DNA of 64,000 bases from Lophius americanus (lineage: Eukaryota; Chordata; Actinopteri; Lophiiformes; Lophiidae), in the NCBI GenBank assembly GCA_037951165.1, contig JBBDHG010000011.1, forward strand, positions 124,001-188,000, in the 5' to 3' direction. The stretch's first letter is position 1, and each line of letters opens with the position of its first letter. Position numbers and translations under genes: made by a program. The notes beneath the pieces were generated by a model that saw nothing but the letters and a program-made list of their open reading frames with translations, was not told the origin of the DNA and made no database searches. Positions 11,901-22,724 of this stretch are shown in pieces.

Positions 11901-14900
11901 TGCCCTCTGGTGATCAGATTTTAGCTCATTAAATGCATGACACAATATATTGATTTAATTCTGCCTTATCTCTATGGTTAAAACTCAGTTATATCCTGCA
12001 AAATACTTTGTGTGTAATTTTTACAGACACACAGAACTAATGAATATATATATTTGTTAGTTCATTATTATATAGGTAAAGCTCAAGTGGAATAGTATGA
12101 TATGTCTGTTAAGAAATTGAAACGATGGAAATTTCAATATATAAGGAACAACGAAACTAGTCATAGATGGCTTGTAAAAATCAATTAAACAGAAGTTATA
12201 TTACTGTTACAGTTGAGGATGTCATGATTGCCTTGTAAATTTGGGTAATAAATTTCCAACCCAGTTTCTGAACAAACAAAAAAAACCAACTCCACCTGCC
12301 TTATAATTGCTTTGTCTGAGACTTATTTCTTATGTAGCACAAATTTAGCAATAAAGAAAGAATATATAAATTCTCCTTTATTGCATGTTTTCGGCTGTGG
12401 AGGAGCTGAACCCAACCAGACACGGGGTGGAAATATGTAATCTCCAAAAAGAAACAGTCTTCAAAGCTTGAAGGCTACTGTGGGTCTGGAGGTCAACCTA
12501 TGCCAGGTGAAGCCAACTTCTGGCACCATCTACATGCTGAAGCGTTACACCAGAGAACCTCAGGCCCTGTCTCACGCACCTTCAACATATTCTACAGTTT
12601 GAGTAAGACCTCACGTCTGCAGCAACAAAAACACACTTTATTCATCAGTAGTCCTACAAGCCATGGTGAAACTTATTTTCTGCATGTGACCCATCCCCGA
12701 GGAACACCGGGAGCTGGGGAGTCAGGGACCCATGGCATGTAGTGCCAAGGGCAGGGATTGAACCAGGGACCCTCCCATTGTGGGACCACCTACTACATAC
12801 CGAGCTAAATCCCCCAATAGACAATAGAATGGGAACAGCTGGCGAACATGTATAATATTACCACAATATGTTTCTATTTTCACAGTCTGATTGGATGCTT
12901 AGAGTGCATCAACATATACGGCCTGATAATGTCTAACTGGACATTCCCATTTGTGAGTTAACACAGGGATATAGACACCCACACGCCCACAGTCACAGTA
13001 TACATACAGTAAAGGCGTGAGAAAAAGGCCACAGTCCACAAGCTGAACGCCACTCAGATAAAACACTGTTTTACTATCACTCTGGTGAAATACTCAAACA
13101 CACAGGACCTTTAGGAAAACAGATGTCAGTGTGTGTGTGAGTGTGTCTTTGTGCAAGTGTGCTTCCTGTGTTCCTCGTGACTTTGAGAGGTAAATAAATC
13201 ATTTATATGGAGTGGGTTGGACCGGCGTCCAAACACACTCTTCTCTTCACATTATGGACCTCAGTCAACACACACCCACACAGAAACACACACCCATGTC
13301 TCCATTTATGTCTGCCTTTTTTCTTACCTCCAAGTATTTTTACAATAACTTCCTCCACATGCCAAGACTCTAAGTCACTATAAAACATACCGCTCTACAT
13401 TTACACTACTAGAGTGTGTGTGTGTGTGTGCGTGTACCTGTGCTAGCAGGTGTCCGTTGCTGCAGTTGTGTCTCACAGTCTCTCTGGGCTCGCTGTATCT
13501 CCCAGAGGAACTGGCATTGAGGAAACTTTCCATTAGCCTGTCAGGACCAGAGGATATAAATATTATGAATATTACCTCCAACATGAACGAACGTCCTGCG
13601 TCAGGCAGAGCTCCATTTTCTGGCTCTATGCGTCTCGGGCTACACGCCGGTGTTTAAAAAACATGCTTCTGGTTCTGGACTGAACTTCATGTTTTTGTTT
13701 CTGGAACTTTAACCAGGAGGTTCTAGGAAGGGAATTTCAGATAGAAATTGTAGAGATTCTTGCATAAACATGTTTTTACTCTATACCGCAATATAAGTTT
13801 ATTCTCTCACTATTTTTTACTTATTGTTGATCCAAAAATTAACTTATAACACAAAGACATTCATTTTTGAGGCATATCTCTAAGCGAGTGTATGAAATGT
13901 ATCTAAATAGAACATTTCTCAGAATAAATGGACAAAAAATATCAGCAGAGCGATTATTATTTTCTTTCATTTATACCTTAATTTAAATTGTCTATTTTAA
14001 CTCTATTGTAAGTGTTAATTCTTTGAACTGCCTTGCTTAAATTTAAAAACTAAACTTCTGTGCGGTTGATAAATGATAACGCTTGCTGCCATTGCACTAG
14101 AGTCTGGTGCGTGTGCGTCCTGGTACAGTAACCAAGGACACACGCTCAAACAGAGTGTAAACAAAGGGCAGCTTGAACAAAGAGAAACACACTCAAACTT
14201 ACTGTGTCCATGTGTCAGATTCAGTTCATTGATATACTCTATACCGTGTGTGTGTGTGTGTTCTGGGAGGTCTGCTTGCAACCACATACTCCCTAAATCT
14301 CCACATCATTTCAGACCGCCACTGTGTTTATATCTCACACAATCATCCTGGCATCTTATCACATTGACCAAACAAAAACACTTCTGTCTTCAGCTGACCA
14401 GAGAAAGAGATAAGTGTTTGAGCAAAACTAGGACAGTGGGCTTGGGTTTGCTTCGTCACAGGAGGAAGATAGATTGGTTCAGGGAATGGTGCCAGGGGTC
14501 TACTTAGCACAGGGGCCTTATGCTGAACTTATTGCACGCTCCCCATTGCACGCTCTCCCTTTTCCACAGTAGTGGTGGGTTCAGCTGGACCTTAAGTCGC
14601 TTCACATGGACGGCCCACTGCTCCTCAAAGATGGGTCAAATAAATAATTTCCCTCTGTATGTGAATGTGATTAATAAAAGGTTATATTACTACATTATAA
14701 CCTGTAAAGTTCCCAAAAGGCTCCATTGGTCAGGGAGCCATGAGGGCGCAAAATCCAGTGCACATAAAGTGATTAGTCCGAGCTCAGATAAATGAGGGTT
14801 GAATCTCAAAGGGCACACTTTGCTAAAACCTGAGCAATTCTCAAACTCCACTGCTGCGACCCAGAACCAATATCAGCCAAAACATAACTATATGTGGTGT

Positions 14901-17900
14901 GTCCCCTATCAGCACTGATTACCACGGTGATCCATCTCTTTCTGATGGACCTCGCCATGGATGATGTCATCCTATGGTACGGCATCCTGCTCTTCAGTCA
15001 GAGCAGCCCAGAGTTTCTGCTGAGTCTGTGGAGGATGATCACGCCATTTAGCTGTTCCCACAGAATCTCAAGGGTCAGAACTCATCGCCAGCCAGTCCAG
15101 AACTGTGGCGTCACTTTCCTCCAGATACAGGAGGTCATTCAATCAATGAAGCACCGCTGTAACCTCAGGCATGAAGTCCATCAATCCTCAGACTATTTAT
15201 TTTGGCATGTACTGGCCAATTATGGTGCTGCTGGTCTCTTCTCCTGGATCAGTTTAAGTTCCACAGTTTAACATGAGATAAAACAAGAGACCAAGAGATG
15301 GTCGTCTGGAGCAGTCTGGAATTTTTTGGAGCAGCTCTCATTTTACCCATCGGTGACTTCCTAGCAACTTCAGTAAAGATCAAGAATTTTAGGGGTTGAT
15401 GTTTTTCATTTTTTAAATTGTTAGTTAATTTCCCTCTCAGACGACTGAACCTCAGTAAAAGAAAGATTTATTGCGGAACAAAAGGTACACGATATTAGGC
15501 AGGTGGCTTTAATGTTATGGTTGATTTGGTGGTTTGACTTCTGCTTTTTTACACCTCTTGTCACAAGCAAGAAGCGTAAAGAGAAAATATGACAAGTATC
15601 CCGGATAAATATTTCTAAATACTGATAAACTAGAGGTGTGCCACAGGGAAGGAGAGCATGTATTTAATTTGTAGTCCAGTTTTTGAATTCTTGATACTGC
15701 TTCTCAAAACAAAGACTATAAATAGAAAAAATGGCAAAGGGTGGATGTTAAACCATTTGACCTTTTTTAATCCACTAGTGCCTAACAAAACGATATCTTA
15801 TAATGAGCTCCAACAAACAGATCCATTATGTTTAAAATAATCTGGATTAAATTTAAGATTTTATTTTATCCAGTTTGTAAACCTGGACCTGGTCTGCCCT
15901 CCACTGAATCTGAAACCCAGTGGGATGATTCAACTCACCTGATGCGAGATGGTCAAGCAATAACATCTGAACGTAAACTGACTCAGAACATTCATATTGA
16001 GTCAATCCCCATTTCTTTGTTTGTTTCGGTCCGATCCTGCTCCATGGTTTGGTTCCACTAATGATTTATGATGTAAACAGGAATTAGAATGCTGCCATTG
16101 ACTCAGAAAAGCTAAGCCCCGTTTTTGACTGTATTCTTTCCTCCTATTAAAACATTGGCAACATTGCCATTTCTGTTTCACCCTTCGTTGTACAACAGGA
16201 TTCATCCAATGGTGAATAAAAATGTCAATTCTCAGGAAAGTTCTGGATTTTTGGGAAGCCTCTTTTTTTATTCTTTGACATTTATCAGAGGTTTGATCTC
16301 AGAGTTCATTCTATGAAATTTTTCTCTCCGCACTAGGCAGCACAAGGGATTTATGGATACGCATTTAAACAGAAGGTGAAGAGAACGGACAAATGCACAA
16401 ATCAGCCATATCATTAAAACCTCCTGCACACTTAATATCCCTCTTGCACACTTATGCTCTCTATTATCCCCAACTTTCTCACGTGCTCTGTCTCAATGCT
16501 CACCGGCTCTACAGTCTGGGGCATGATCGATAGATTATCAGCTGTGCTCAGTCAGGTTGCCTCATTCGTCAAATCACAGCCACAAACCCTCATGGATAGC
16601 CTACCATCATCAGATGCTGTCTTATTAAATGTTTAAATATATATAATTAAATATCGATAATCTAGTTTGTTCACACACCTCCCCATTTCTGCCTAATCCT
16701 CGCAGATCCAATAAAGTCATCATTCAGGGTCAGCAGAGTCATCAGCCACCACCAGAAGTGCCTTTCTATCAACAACCAAAACATCATATACGAGAAGAAA
16801 CTAGTTGCACTTGCTGCATTTTATATCTCACCTTCCGACAGGTCCATTAGGAAACGCGTCCATCTATTGTATTCTGACTTCACCTATCAGTGGTTATAAT
16901 ATTATGGCCGATCAGTGTAAACATTGCAAAAACAAATTTAATGTGTGGTTGCTGTAAGGTGGTGTCACTTGCAGACGCATCAGAGTAGTTTTAAGTGTAA
17001 GATAAACAATCCTCTTCAAAAGTTAAAGGAGCTCAGCATCAATCAGTGGAAATAAAGTGATTGACCTTTCTCACACCTATGAACAGCTTTGTGTTATTTG
17101 ATATCCGCTCAGATATTATGTAGAAGTAATTCCATTAGACAAGAGCACATGCACACAAACATCTCTACAGAGGCAATAAAAAAAACTGACTTTGCTGCAT
17201 GCAAAGAGTTCATAACGGATAATTCAGACGCTGACTTTTGTCAAACAGTAACAGGCTGGATTCTGTCCATCTTTAAATCACAACTGTCCTGCTGTGAAAT
17301 GTTCCTTGAATGCAACGTCAGAGGAAGGTCTTTAATTTCTAATGAGGATATGCAGCTGAGGTTTGACAGAAAAGTGAGCAAAAGCAACTTAAAGCTCCTC
17401 TAGAGGGAACAAAAGATATGAAATGTTTAATGGATGACATCAGACCCCAACACGCTGCAGTCACTGTCAAACAGACGTAGACTGTATGGTTTACCAGAAG
17501 TACATGATTAAATTCTGATCCGGCATGTTTCAGAAATGTTAAGAATCCAAACTATGGATAAAAATAAAACATTTCCAGCTAAGAATTAAACTTTTCCGTA
17601 TCAATTTTCGTCGAGATTGTGTCCGAGAGTCTTAAAATGCAGGATAATAACATAACATGGAGGTTAATCATCCACTTGAGTTGTCTGCTGCTGCATTGAA
17701 GAATCAGTTAAGGATAGTGAGATTCTATAAAAGATGATGACTTCCATAAACGAGCTGAGGGACCAGGCTTCAGGGTCTAAATATAGAGACTAGTCTACAG
17801 TATGAATCAGACCTGAGCATTAAAGATGAACCAGCAGTAGCCAGAACCCATAATTCACCCAGACTTTACAGAACCATCAGCAGGAGGAAATTAAACACTG

Positions 17901-18916
17901 ACATTTATACATCACAGCTGCTTTACACATCAAATTAATGAAACTGAAAGCAGTAACATTTATGTTTATGACAGAATGATAATAAATCAACATGAAAAAA
18001 CTCAAGGGAATTAAAGCAAAGAAAACTTAAAGATATCCTAATTAAAATGTTCAAATATCACTATTTGTGTAAGAAATAGGCAGAAATTAATAAGAATGAC
18101 GACACTATAAACTAATTGTCTACCTATTTTTGGAGTATTATGGACAACTTCACATCACTCAGTTAACTTTAATATTTGATGCGATAGATAATTAGATTGA
18201 TGAGAAGTATTTTATAAAACATCCATTTCATTCCAAACATATTTCTGTGGGGGTAAATTCCAGAAAGTGAGCCACAAATGGACCTCGATCTAATCAATCA
18301 ATCAAAAGAGTAATTGTTTAATTCATGCCGCTCAGCTTAGTTACCTGGATTCTCATAATCTATGATTGACAGATGAGGCTGCCTTTACCTTATTCAGTCA
18401 TGTTGGTTGGACACATGTTCATCTTAATCAGGCTATCACAACTCAGTTTAGTGGAAATTGTTGACATATCTGGATTCAACAAACAATTCCCTTCTAAACT
18501 GAGTTGTTTTAGATATAATATAATATATAACCTTTCAAAGGACTGTGCTAAACTTTATCACCTGTTTTGATAGTGTAATCAACTCAAAACACTTCAGTTG
18601 TGTCCAATCAATCAAATTTAGTTGGTTTTAATTTGAAGTTTCACCTGTTAAAGTGGGTTAAGTTCAAATAGTTAACACGTATACATTAATTAAAGTGGGT
18701 ATAAGTTCATTTATGCGTATATCTAGATTAAGTAAAGACATTTTTTTCGACAGCATGACACAATATTACACCATACATATTTTAAATTGTTGTGGTATCT
18801 TTTCATAGAGTAATGGCATCCTTTAGTAACAGAAGCGATGATTCGTGCGGACTCACCGTGTGGATGAGGGTGAAGGTGAAGGAGAGCAGCAGAGCGTGGA
18901 GCTGCGCAGACGCCAT
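8897..18916 (-). CDS. class B1 (secretin-family) GPCR, first four coding exons
   Basis: Seen: four minus-strand exons with consistent phases encode a 20-residue hydrophobic leader and a cysteine-rich ectodomain of about 100 residues. Six cysteines have class B hormone-receptor spacing: QCQFLWEIQRAQRDC, (G)CRGEWDNVSCW, HPCP, SRNCTAKGWSE and ITIAC, with the invariant WDN..CW and GW residues. Family role: the ectodomain binds the C-terminal half of a secretin/VIP/PACAP/GHRH-type peptide; the seven-helix core signals through Gs and cAMP at the plasma membrane. N-glycosylation sequons occur at NVS and NCT. The transmembrane exons were not found in 1-8896 and presumably lie left of the window. Recalled VPAC2, GHRH/PRP, secretin and PACAP receptors are all similar; VPAC2-like or GHRHR/PRPR-like are my leading guesses. 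The gene lies downstream of dip2c in the same orientation. Confidence 0.85.
9205..9256. repeat. fish interspersed repeat fragment (TTTCCAGTCTTT..ATGCTAAGCTAA)
   Basis: Reads TTTCCAGTCTTT, then ATGCTAAGCTAACAGGCTG, a phrase I recall as widespread in teleost genomes. A related piece occurs near 56618-56645. Confidence 0.4.
9326..9691. mobile_element. hAT-like MITE with GGGATGCACCGATA terminal repeats
   Basis: Left end GGGATGCACCGATA (9326-9339) is matched by the inverted right end at 9678-9691. The motif resembles terminal repeats of hAT elements common in vertebrates. The interior is AT-rich with internal GATACC/TATACAT sub-repeats and no transposase. A clear 8-bp target duplication is not visible. 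Confidence 0.7.
10136..10245 (+). mobile_element. Tc1-like transposon, truncated 5' end
   Basis: Terminal phrase AATCAGCCATAACATTACAA, then ATAACATTGTTATC and ATATATTGAGCAGCAAGTGA, matching the transposase-proximal end of a Tc1-like family I recall from fish. It breaks off before the transposase start. Confidence 0.6.
10315..10768 (-). mobile_element. Tc1-like transposon, internally deleted copy with both ends
   Basis: Left terminus ACTGATCAACCATAAGGTTA, right terminus CACCTGTCAGTGGTTGTAAA. Between them are decayed, antisense pieces of transposase (CACCTCTTCTGTGGGATCAG; CATCACAATTTGGC; TAATATATCACATCC). Far shorter than a complete Tc1 element, with many stops, so non-functional. Confidence 0.75.
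11363..11470 (-). CDS. class B1 GPCR exon 3: WDN..CW core
   Basis: 108 nt, phase 1 to 1; acceptor GTGTCATAG, donor GTGAGT. Encodes CRGEWDNVSCWQSAVVGEVV and MHPCPPALVHLFGKK. The D of WDN and the Trp after Cys are invariant in class B ectodomains. Confidence 0.92.
12340..12800. repeat. two fish interspersed repeat fragments
   Basis: 12380-12450 resembles the TTGCATGTTTTCGG-CTGTGGAGGA phrase of a repeat ubiquitous in fish (also at 40190-40425). 12690-12795 carries GGGATTGAACCAGGGACCCT-CCCATTG..GGACCACCTACTAC..CCGAGCTAAATC, a second common fish repeat tail. No coding capacity. Confidence 0.5.
13438..13537 (-). CDS. class B1 GPCR exon 2: ectodomain Cys1-Cys2
   Basis: Acceptor GTCCTGACAG, phase 0; donor GTACAC, phase 1. 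Encodes ANGKFPQCQFLWEIQRAQRD, then CETQLQQRTPAST. Two cysteines lie in the N-terminal helix of the hormone-binding domain. The donor is followed at once by a short CA repeat. Confidence 0.85.
14868..15531 (+). mobile_element. probable non-autonomous Tc1-like element
   Basis: The right end at 15487-15531 (ATATTAGGCAGGTGGCTTTA then ATGTTATGGTTGATTTGG) is the reverse complement of the terminus seen at 10315 and 16395. A weaker match to the other terminus lies near 14870 (ATATCAGCCAAAACATAACT). The interior is not recognised Tc1 transposase; it contains a 125-codon open frame (14894-15271, plus) of no known family. Confidence 0.45.
16395..16920 (-). mobile_element. Tc1-like transposon, short copy with both ends
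   Basis: Left ATCAGCCATATCATTAAAAC, right ending CACCTATCAGTGGTTATAAT followed by ATTATGGCCGATCAGTGTAA. About 525 bp, interior without recognisable transposase, so a deleted derivative of the same family as 10315-10768. Confidence 0.7.
18438..18507. repeat. imperfect foldback, 13-bp perfect arms
   Basis: ACAACTCAGTTTA at 18438-18450 is the reverse complement of 18495-18507; pairing continues imperfectly inward (AATTGTT with AACAATT). It may be a small MITE remnant. Confidence 0.5.
18857..18916 (-). CDS. class B1 GPCR exon 1: start codon and signal peptide
   Basis: ATG at 18914-18916 in a strong Kozak context (GCGACCATGG). Encodes MASAQLHALLLSFTFTLIHT, a typical signal peptide, then donor GTGAGT, phase 0. 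Upstream out-of-frame ATGs in the leader (GATGAG, GATGCG) could dampen translation. Confidence 0.85.
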
Positions 18917-19340
18917 GGTCGCATCGCCAAGCTCATCAAGCTGAGGGTCTAATTAAAACACCTGGCGCTCATTGAAATCAAACCGCGACAGGAAACACGC
19001 GCGCTGAAATAAAACAAATCTGCCGCCTCCCGGGGTCAGAGGTCAAACGATATCGTCTGGGATCCAGCTTTTGGCACCTTGGTGATCTTTCTGAACTGCA
19101 TTCGTGAGATCCAGAGCTCTTAAAGGTTTTCAAAGTTTGTGCACTCCTAAAAATAAATGCACGAAAACAATCTGGTTCTGAAAGAGTCCAAATGGACTCC
19201 AGCTGCTCCTCCTGGTTCAGTCTGGAGTGCGTGAGGAGTTTCTCTGAGGTCCTCCTTCACTATGTTCCTTTTATGACAAACGCGCGTCCCCGTCACACGC
19301 GCTCCTCCATGCGCGCTCCCTGACACATGGGGGACCCCTG
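18917..19340 (-). promoter_or_regulatory. presumed promoter and 5' leader of the class B1 GPCR
   Basis: Immediately upstream of the receptor's ATG, the sequence is richer in G+C and CpG than its surroundings, with runs of CGCG and GCGCG near 18990-19000 and 19280-19315. No clear TATA box placed at the right distance was seen. Assigned by position and base composition only. Confidence 0.35.
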
Positions 19341-19469
19341 ATACTTAATCTGACAAACAACAGCGCCACCACGTGGTCGAGCTACTTAGAATAAAATAAT
19401 ATACTCTTACCAGAGGGTACACAAACACTGGTTCGGCAGCACTCAGGAGGTCCCTCTGCTGGGTTAAAA

Positions 19470-19900
19470 CAGTGCAAAATGGTAACTTAATACTTTTAAT
19501 CAAAAGTACTTATTTAATTTTGAGTAAAGGTAACCAGGTAAAGTAAATACATTTTACTTGAGTATTTCTATTTCATGCTACTTTATACTTCGACTCCAAT
19601 ACATTTTAGAGGCAAATATTTTACTTTGTACTCCAGTACATTTATTTGACAGATGTAGTAACCAGTTACTTTTTGGATTACTTTGTTTTACAGGCTTTTT
19701 AAAATTATTTTTTCAGTTCTACCCTCTGACCTGCACAATACATTTTTTGTTATTATTATTATTGAGGCTTAGATGAAGTGGTGGAAAGTAACTAAGTATC
19801 TCCATTTAGATTTACTCAAAGTATACGTTTGAGGTTACAGTACTTAATTGGGGAATTTTTACTTTATTCTACTATATACTAAAACAATTTTTTTTACAGC
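19470..19900. repeat. two copies of an abundant fish interspersed repeat
   Basis: 19480-19690 carries TTTTGAGTAAAGGTAACC, TTTACTTGAGTATTTCTATT and ACTCCAATACATTTTAGAGG; 19775-19880 begins GTGGTGGAAAGTAACTAAGT. These are phrases of the AGTGGTGGAAAGTAACTAAGTA repeat I recall as very common in teleosts. A third, related piece lies at 26930-27070. Confidence 0.6.
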
Positions 19901-20779
19901 ATTTATGTAATTAAAAAAAATATATATTACCAATGTTTTAAGTTTATTTTTATTTTATCCTTTAAACAATTTAAATAAATATACATTATTTTTCTCCTAC
20001 AGCATCTTCTCAATTTAAAAAATAAATTGTATTTTTATTTTCTGCTTTAACAAGTAAAAATGAAAGAAGCTAAATGCTTTTCCAAAGCATTTATTCAATT
20101 TTAGAATGTAAATTACATCAAAAATGTATAAGACGATTTACAAAATAAATAGCATAATATGATATATTATATATTACAAGTTAAATTCAACCAAGAAAAA
20201 CGTTTTGTCATTAAGTTCTACAGTTTCATGACCATTAAACAAACTCGGTGTGATGAGGATCATGTGATTCACTTTGAAAGCTCAGGTAGAGCCACTAAAT
20301 AAATCTTGAGTTGAGTTTGTTTTGTCAACTTTATATATGCAAAATTTTACATTTTAGTGCAATAACAAAAGAGAGAAAAACAGAAAGATACATAAATATA
20401 TACAATACATAAATCATATTTTTTCCCTCTCTCTCTCATAATTTTACGGCTCCCAGTTTTCCCAGAAGATGACTGGTTTTATTGTCCCTCAGTATTTATA
20501 ATAAAAAAACAGCTACTCATAAAAGCAGATGATAAACACAGAAACTGTTCAGAAACCAGTTCTGCTCTTTTTCTCCTTATCTCCGTGTTTCTGTTACTTA
20601 TTTCCTCCCCTCTCTCGTCGGACTGTAACGCTGCAGTAAAAGCATTCCTGACTGATTTATTTATCACCAGTCTTAAATGACTGAATGATCTGCAGGTCAG
20701 AGGTCGTTTCTAAATGCTGCTTCCTTTAGTCAGCCTCAGACTCCGTCATCAAACTCACTGCATGATCGTGTTTTTATCT

Positions 20780-21690
20780 GCGTCTCGAAGTGTCTGCACC
20801 AACGGGAACATAGGGTATTCATGACAAACAAGAGAGGAAGTACTCAGATCTGTTCTTCATCTTCTTCGTTGGGCAGAAGATCGTCTGTTTCCATATTCCT
20901 CTTTCACTACAAACAACTGCATATCCACTCAAACCACATCCAGAAACATCCTCTTTGTTCTTCCTCTGTTTCCTGCCTGGCAGCTCCATCACCAGCATCC
21001 TTCCACTAGTAGATCCACTGTCCCTCCTCTTCATCACGGGTCCAAACCATCTAAATGTAGCCTCTCTGAGGCTCCAAGACGTCTAACCTGTACTGTCCCT
21101 CAGATGAGCTCATTTCTAGTCCTGTCTATCATCTTCACTCCAGAAGAACATCTGAGCATCTTCTGCTCTGCCTCCTGTCTTTTGGTCTAAGCCACTATCT
21201 CTAAACCATCCAGCAGAGCTGCTCTCACCTCCATCTTGGAAACTTTTCCCTTCAGCCCTGCTGCTACTCTTTTGTCACAGATAATTCCTGACACTCTTCT
21301 CCACCCACTCCACCCTGCCTGCACTCACTTCTTCACCTATTTTCAACACTACGTGTTGCTCTGAACCCTGAGCACTTAAACTCCTGCACCTTCTCCACCT
21401 CTACTCCTTCATCCTCACCATTCCACCTGCCTCCCTCTCATTCACACGCATGTATACTCTCTTCTAGCGTCTGATCTTTATTCCTCTTCTCTCCAGCGCA
21501 TACCTCCACCTCGCCAGGTTTACTCCCACCTGCTCGCTGCTCTCACTACAGATCACTATGTCATCCACCAACATCAAAGTCTAGGGAGGCTCCTAACTGA
21601 CCTCATCTGTCAGCCTGTCCATCATCATAGCAAAGAAGAAGGGGCTTAGAGCCGATCCTTGGTACAGTCCAGCGCATACCTGAATTATGA
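20780..21690 (-). mobile_element. RTE-type LINE, 3' fragment
   Basis: On the plus strand it reads as antisense of a fish RTE LINE 3' region: CCTGGCAGCTCCATCACCAG, CATCCTTCCACTAGTAGATC, GGTCCAAACCATCT, GACACTCTTCTCCACCCACT, CATGTATACTCTCTTC and, near the left-over reverse transcriptase, ATGTCATCCACCAACATCAA and GGGGCTTAGAGCCGATCCTT. Stops and indels make it non-functional. Confidence 0.75.
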
Positions 21691-22724
21691 TCAGAGATGT
21701 TTATCTGACATAAGAATATTTATGAAGATAATGATGATTTTTGTCATCTGCCCAGTATGACAGATTCCCCGTGGATGGATGGATATTGTAGTGACGTCTA
21801 TTGCTGCCCTTTTAAAATTTGATACAGGGATTCTGCAGGTTTCACAAAGTTATGTCGAAGACAATTTCCGCGCACTATAAATCAAATTTGAGGTCGTAAA
21901 AGCAAAATGTATGCAGGATATGTATGAAAAATGAGACGTCAGTAACTTTGCCAAGAAAATTAATTTACTCATTTATAATTTAAGCCATCGATATTAAAGA
22001 CCTCATACATAATACCACCATATGTTTCAAGCCTTTTAAGGGTTAAAATCCATATTATAACATTTTAGACTTTTTAAGAGTCAACAGAGACACTGTAGTT
22101 ATGAGAGTGGATATTTGTACCAGATTTGTTTAATGAACATTTGCCTTGTTTGCTGTTGGTGAACAGAGAATACCTGCTATCACAGGTGAATGTGAGCAAA
22201 CTCATATGAAAATCGCTTTAGTTCAAATGTGGCTAAAAATGTAAAAATAAGCAAACTGAGTAGAGAAATGATGACAAATCTCGTGTGAAACTTCAGTGAA
22301 TTCTGTAAAGCAGTTTTTAAGGAGACGTGGCTCCAGTGTGGACAAGGATAATCCTATATAAAAAATTAACCCTTTGATAAAAAAACTTTAGATTTCACAT
22401 TAAGTTCCTATACCACAGTATCTTTTATGTAATGTTCTCGATCTGTTGTTTATGTCGTAGTCAGTTTATTATTGTCAGTTATAGGTTGCGTTTCCTGTTT
22501 TATTTTGAAGGTTTAGTTACTGTTTCCCACCTGTCACCTTCATTTTTGTTTACTTTACCTTTTTGTCTATTTTTAGAACATTATTTGCATTTGGTTCCTT
22601 TGATTTGAACTAAACCATAAGAGATTTGTCCAGAAGAAAATGTCTCACCTGAAGCATCAATAAACACATAGAAGTTATAACAACAACAATAAAAATAATA
22701 AAGATAATAAGAGTCAGAGTTTTA

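Larger units (their letters stand above)
13538..18856. other. intron 1 of the class B1 GPCR
   Basis: 5.3 kb of intron containing the Tc1-like elements at 14868-15531 and 16395-16920 and the foldback at 18438-18507. A 104-codon plus-strand frame (17089-17403) is unexplained but shows no family signature. Confidence 0.6.

Noticed and set aside
14073..14507. 144-codon open frame on the plus strand
   Set aside because: It crosses a GT repeat, has no family signature, and sits in the receptor's intron 1 with no splice or codon-use support.
17089..17403. 104-codon open frame between receptor exons
   Set aside because: No homology recognised and no splice context; kept only as a note in the intron entry.
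20821..21037. Open frames on both strands of about 62-72 codons
   Set aside because: They fall within the RTE LINE 3' fragment, in non-coding 3' sequence.
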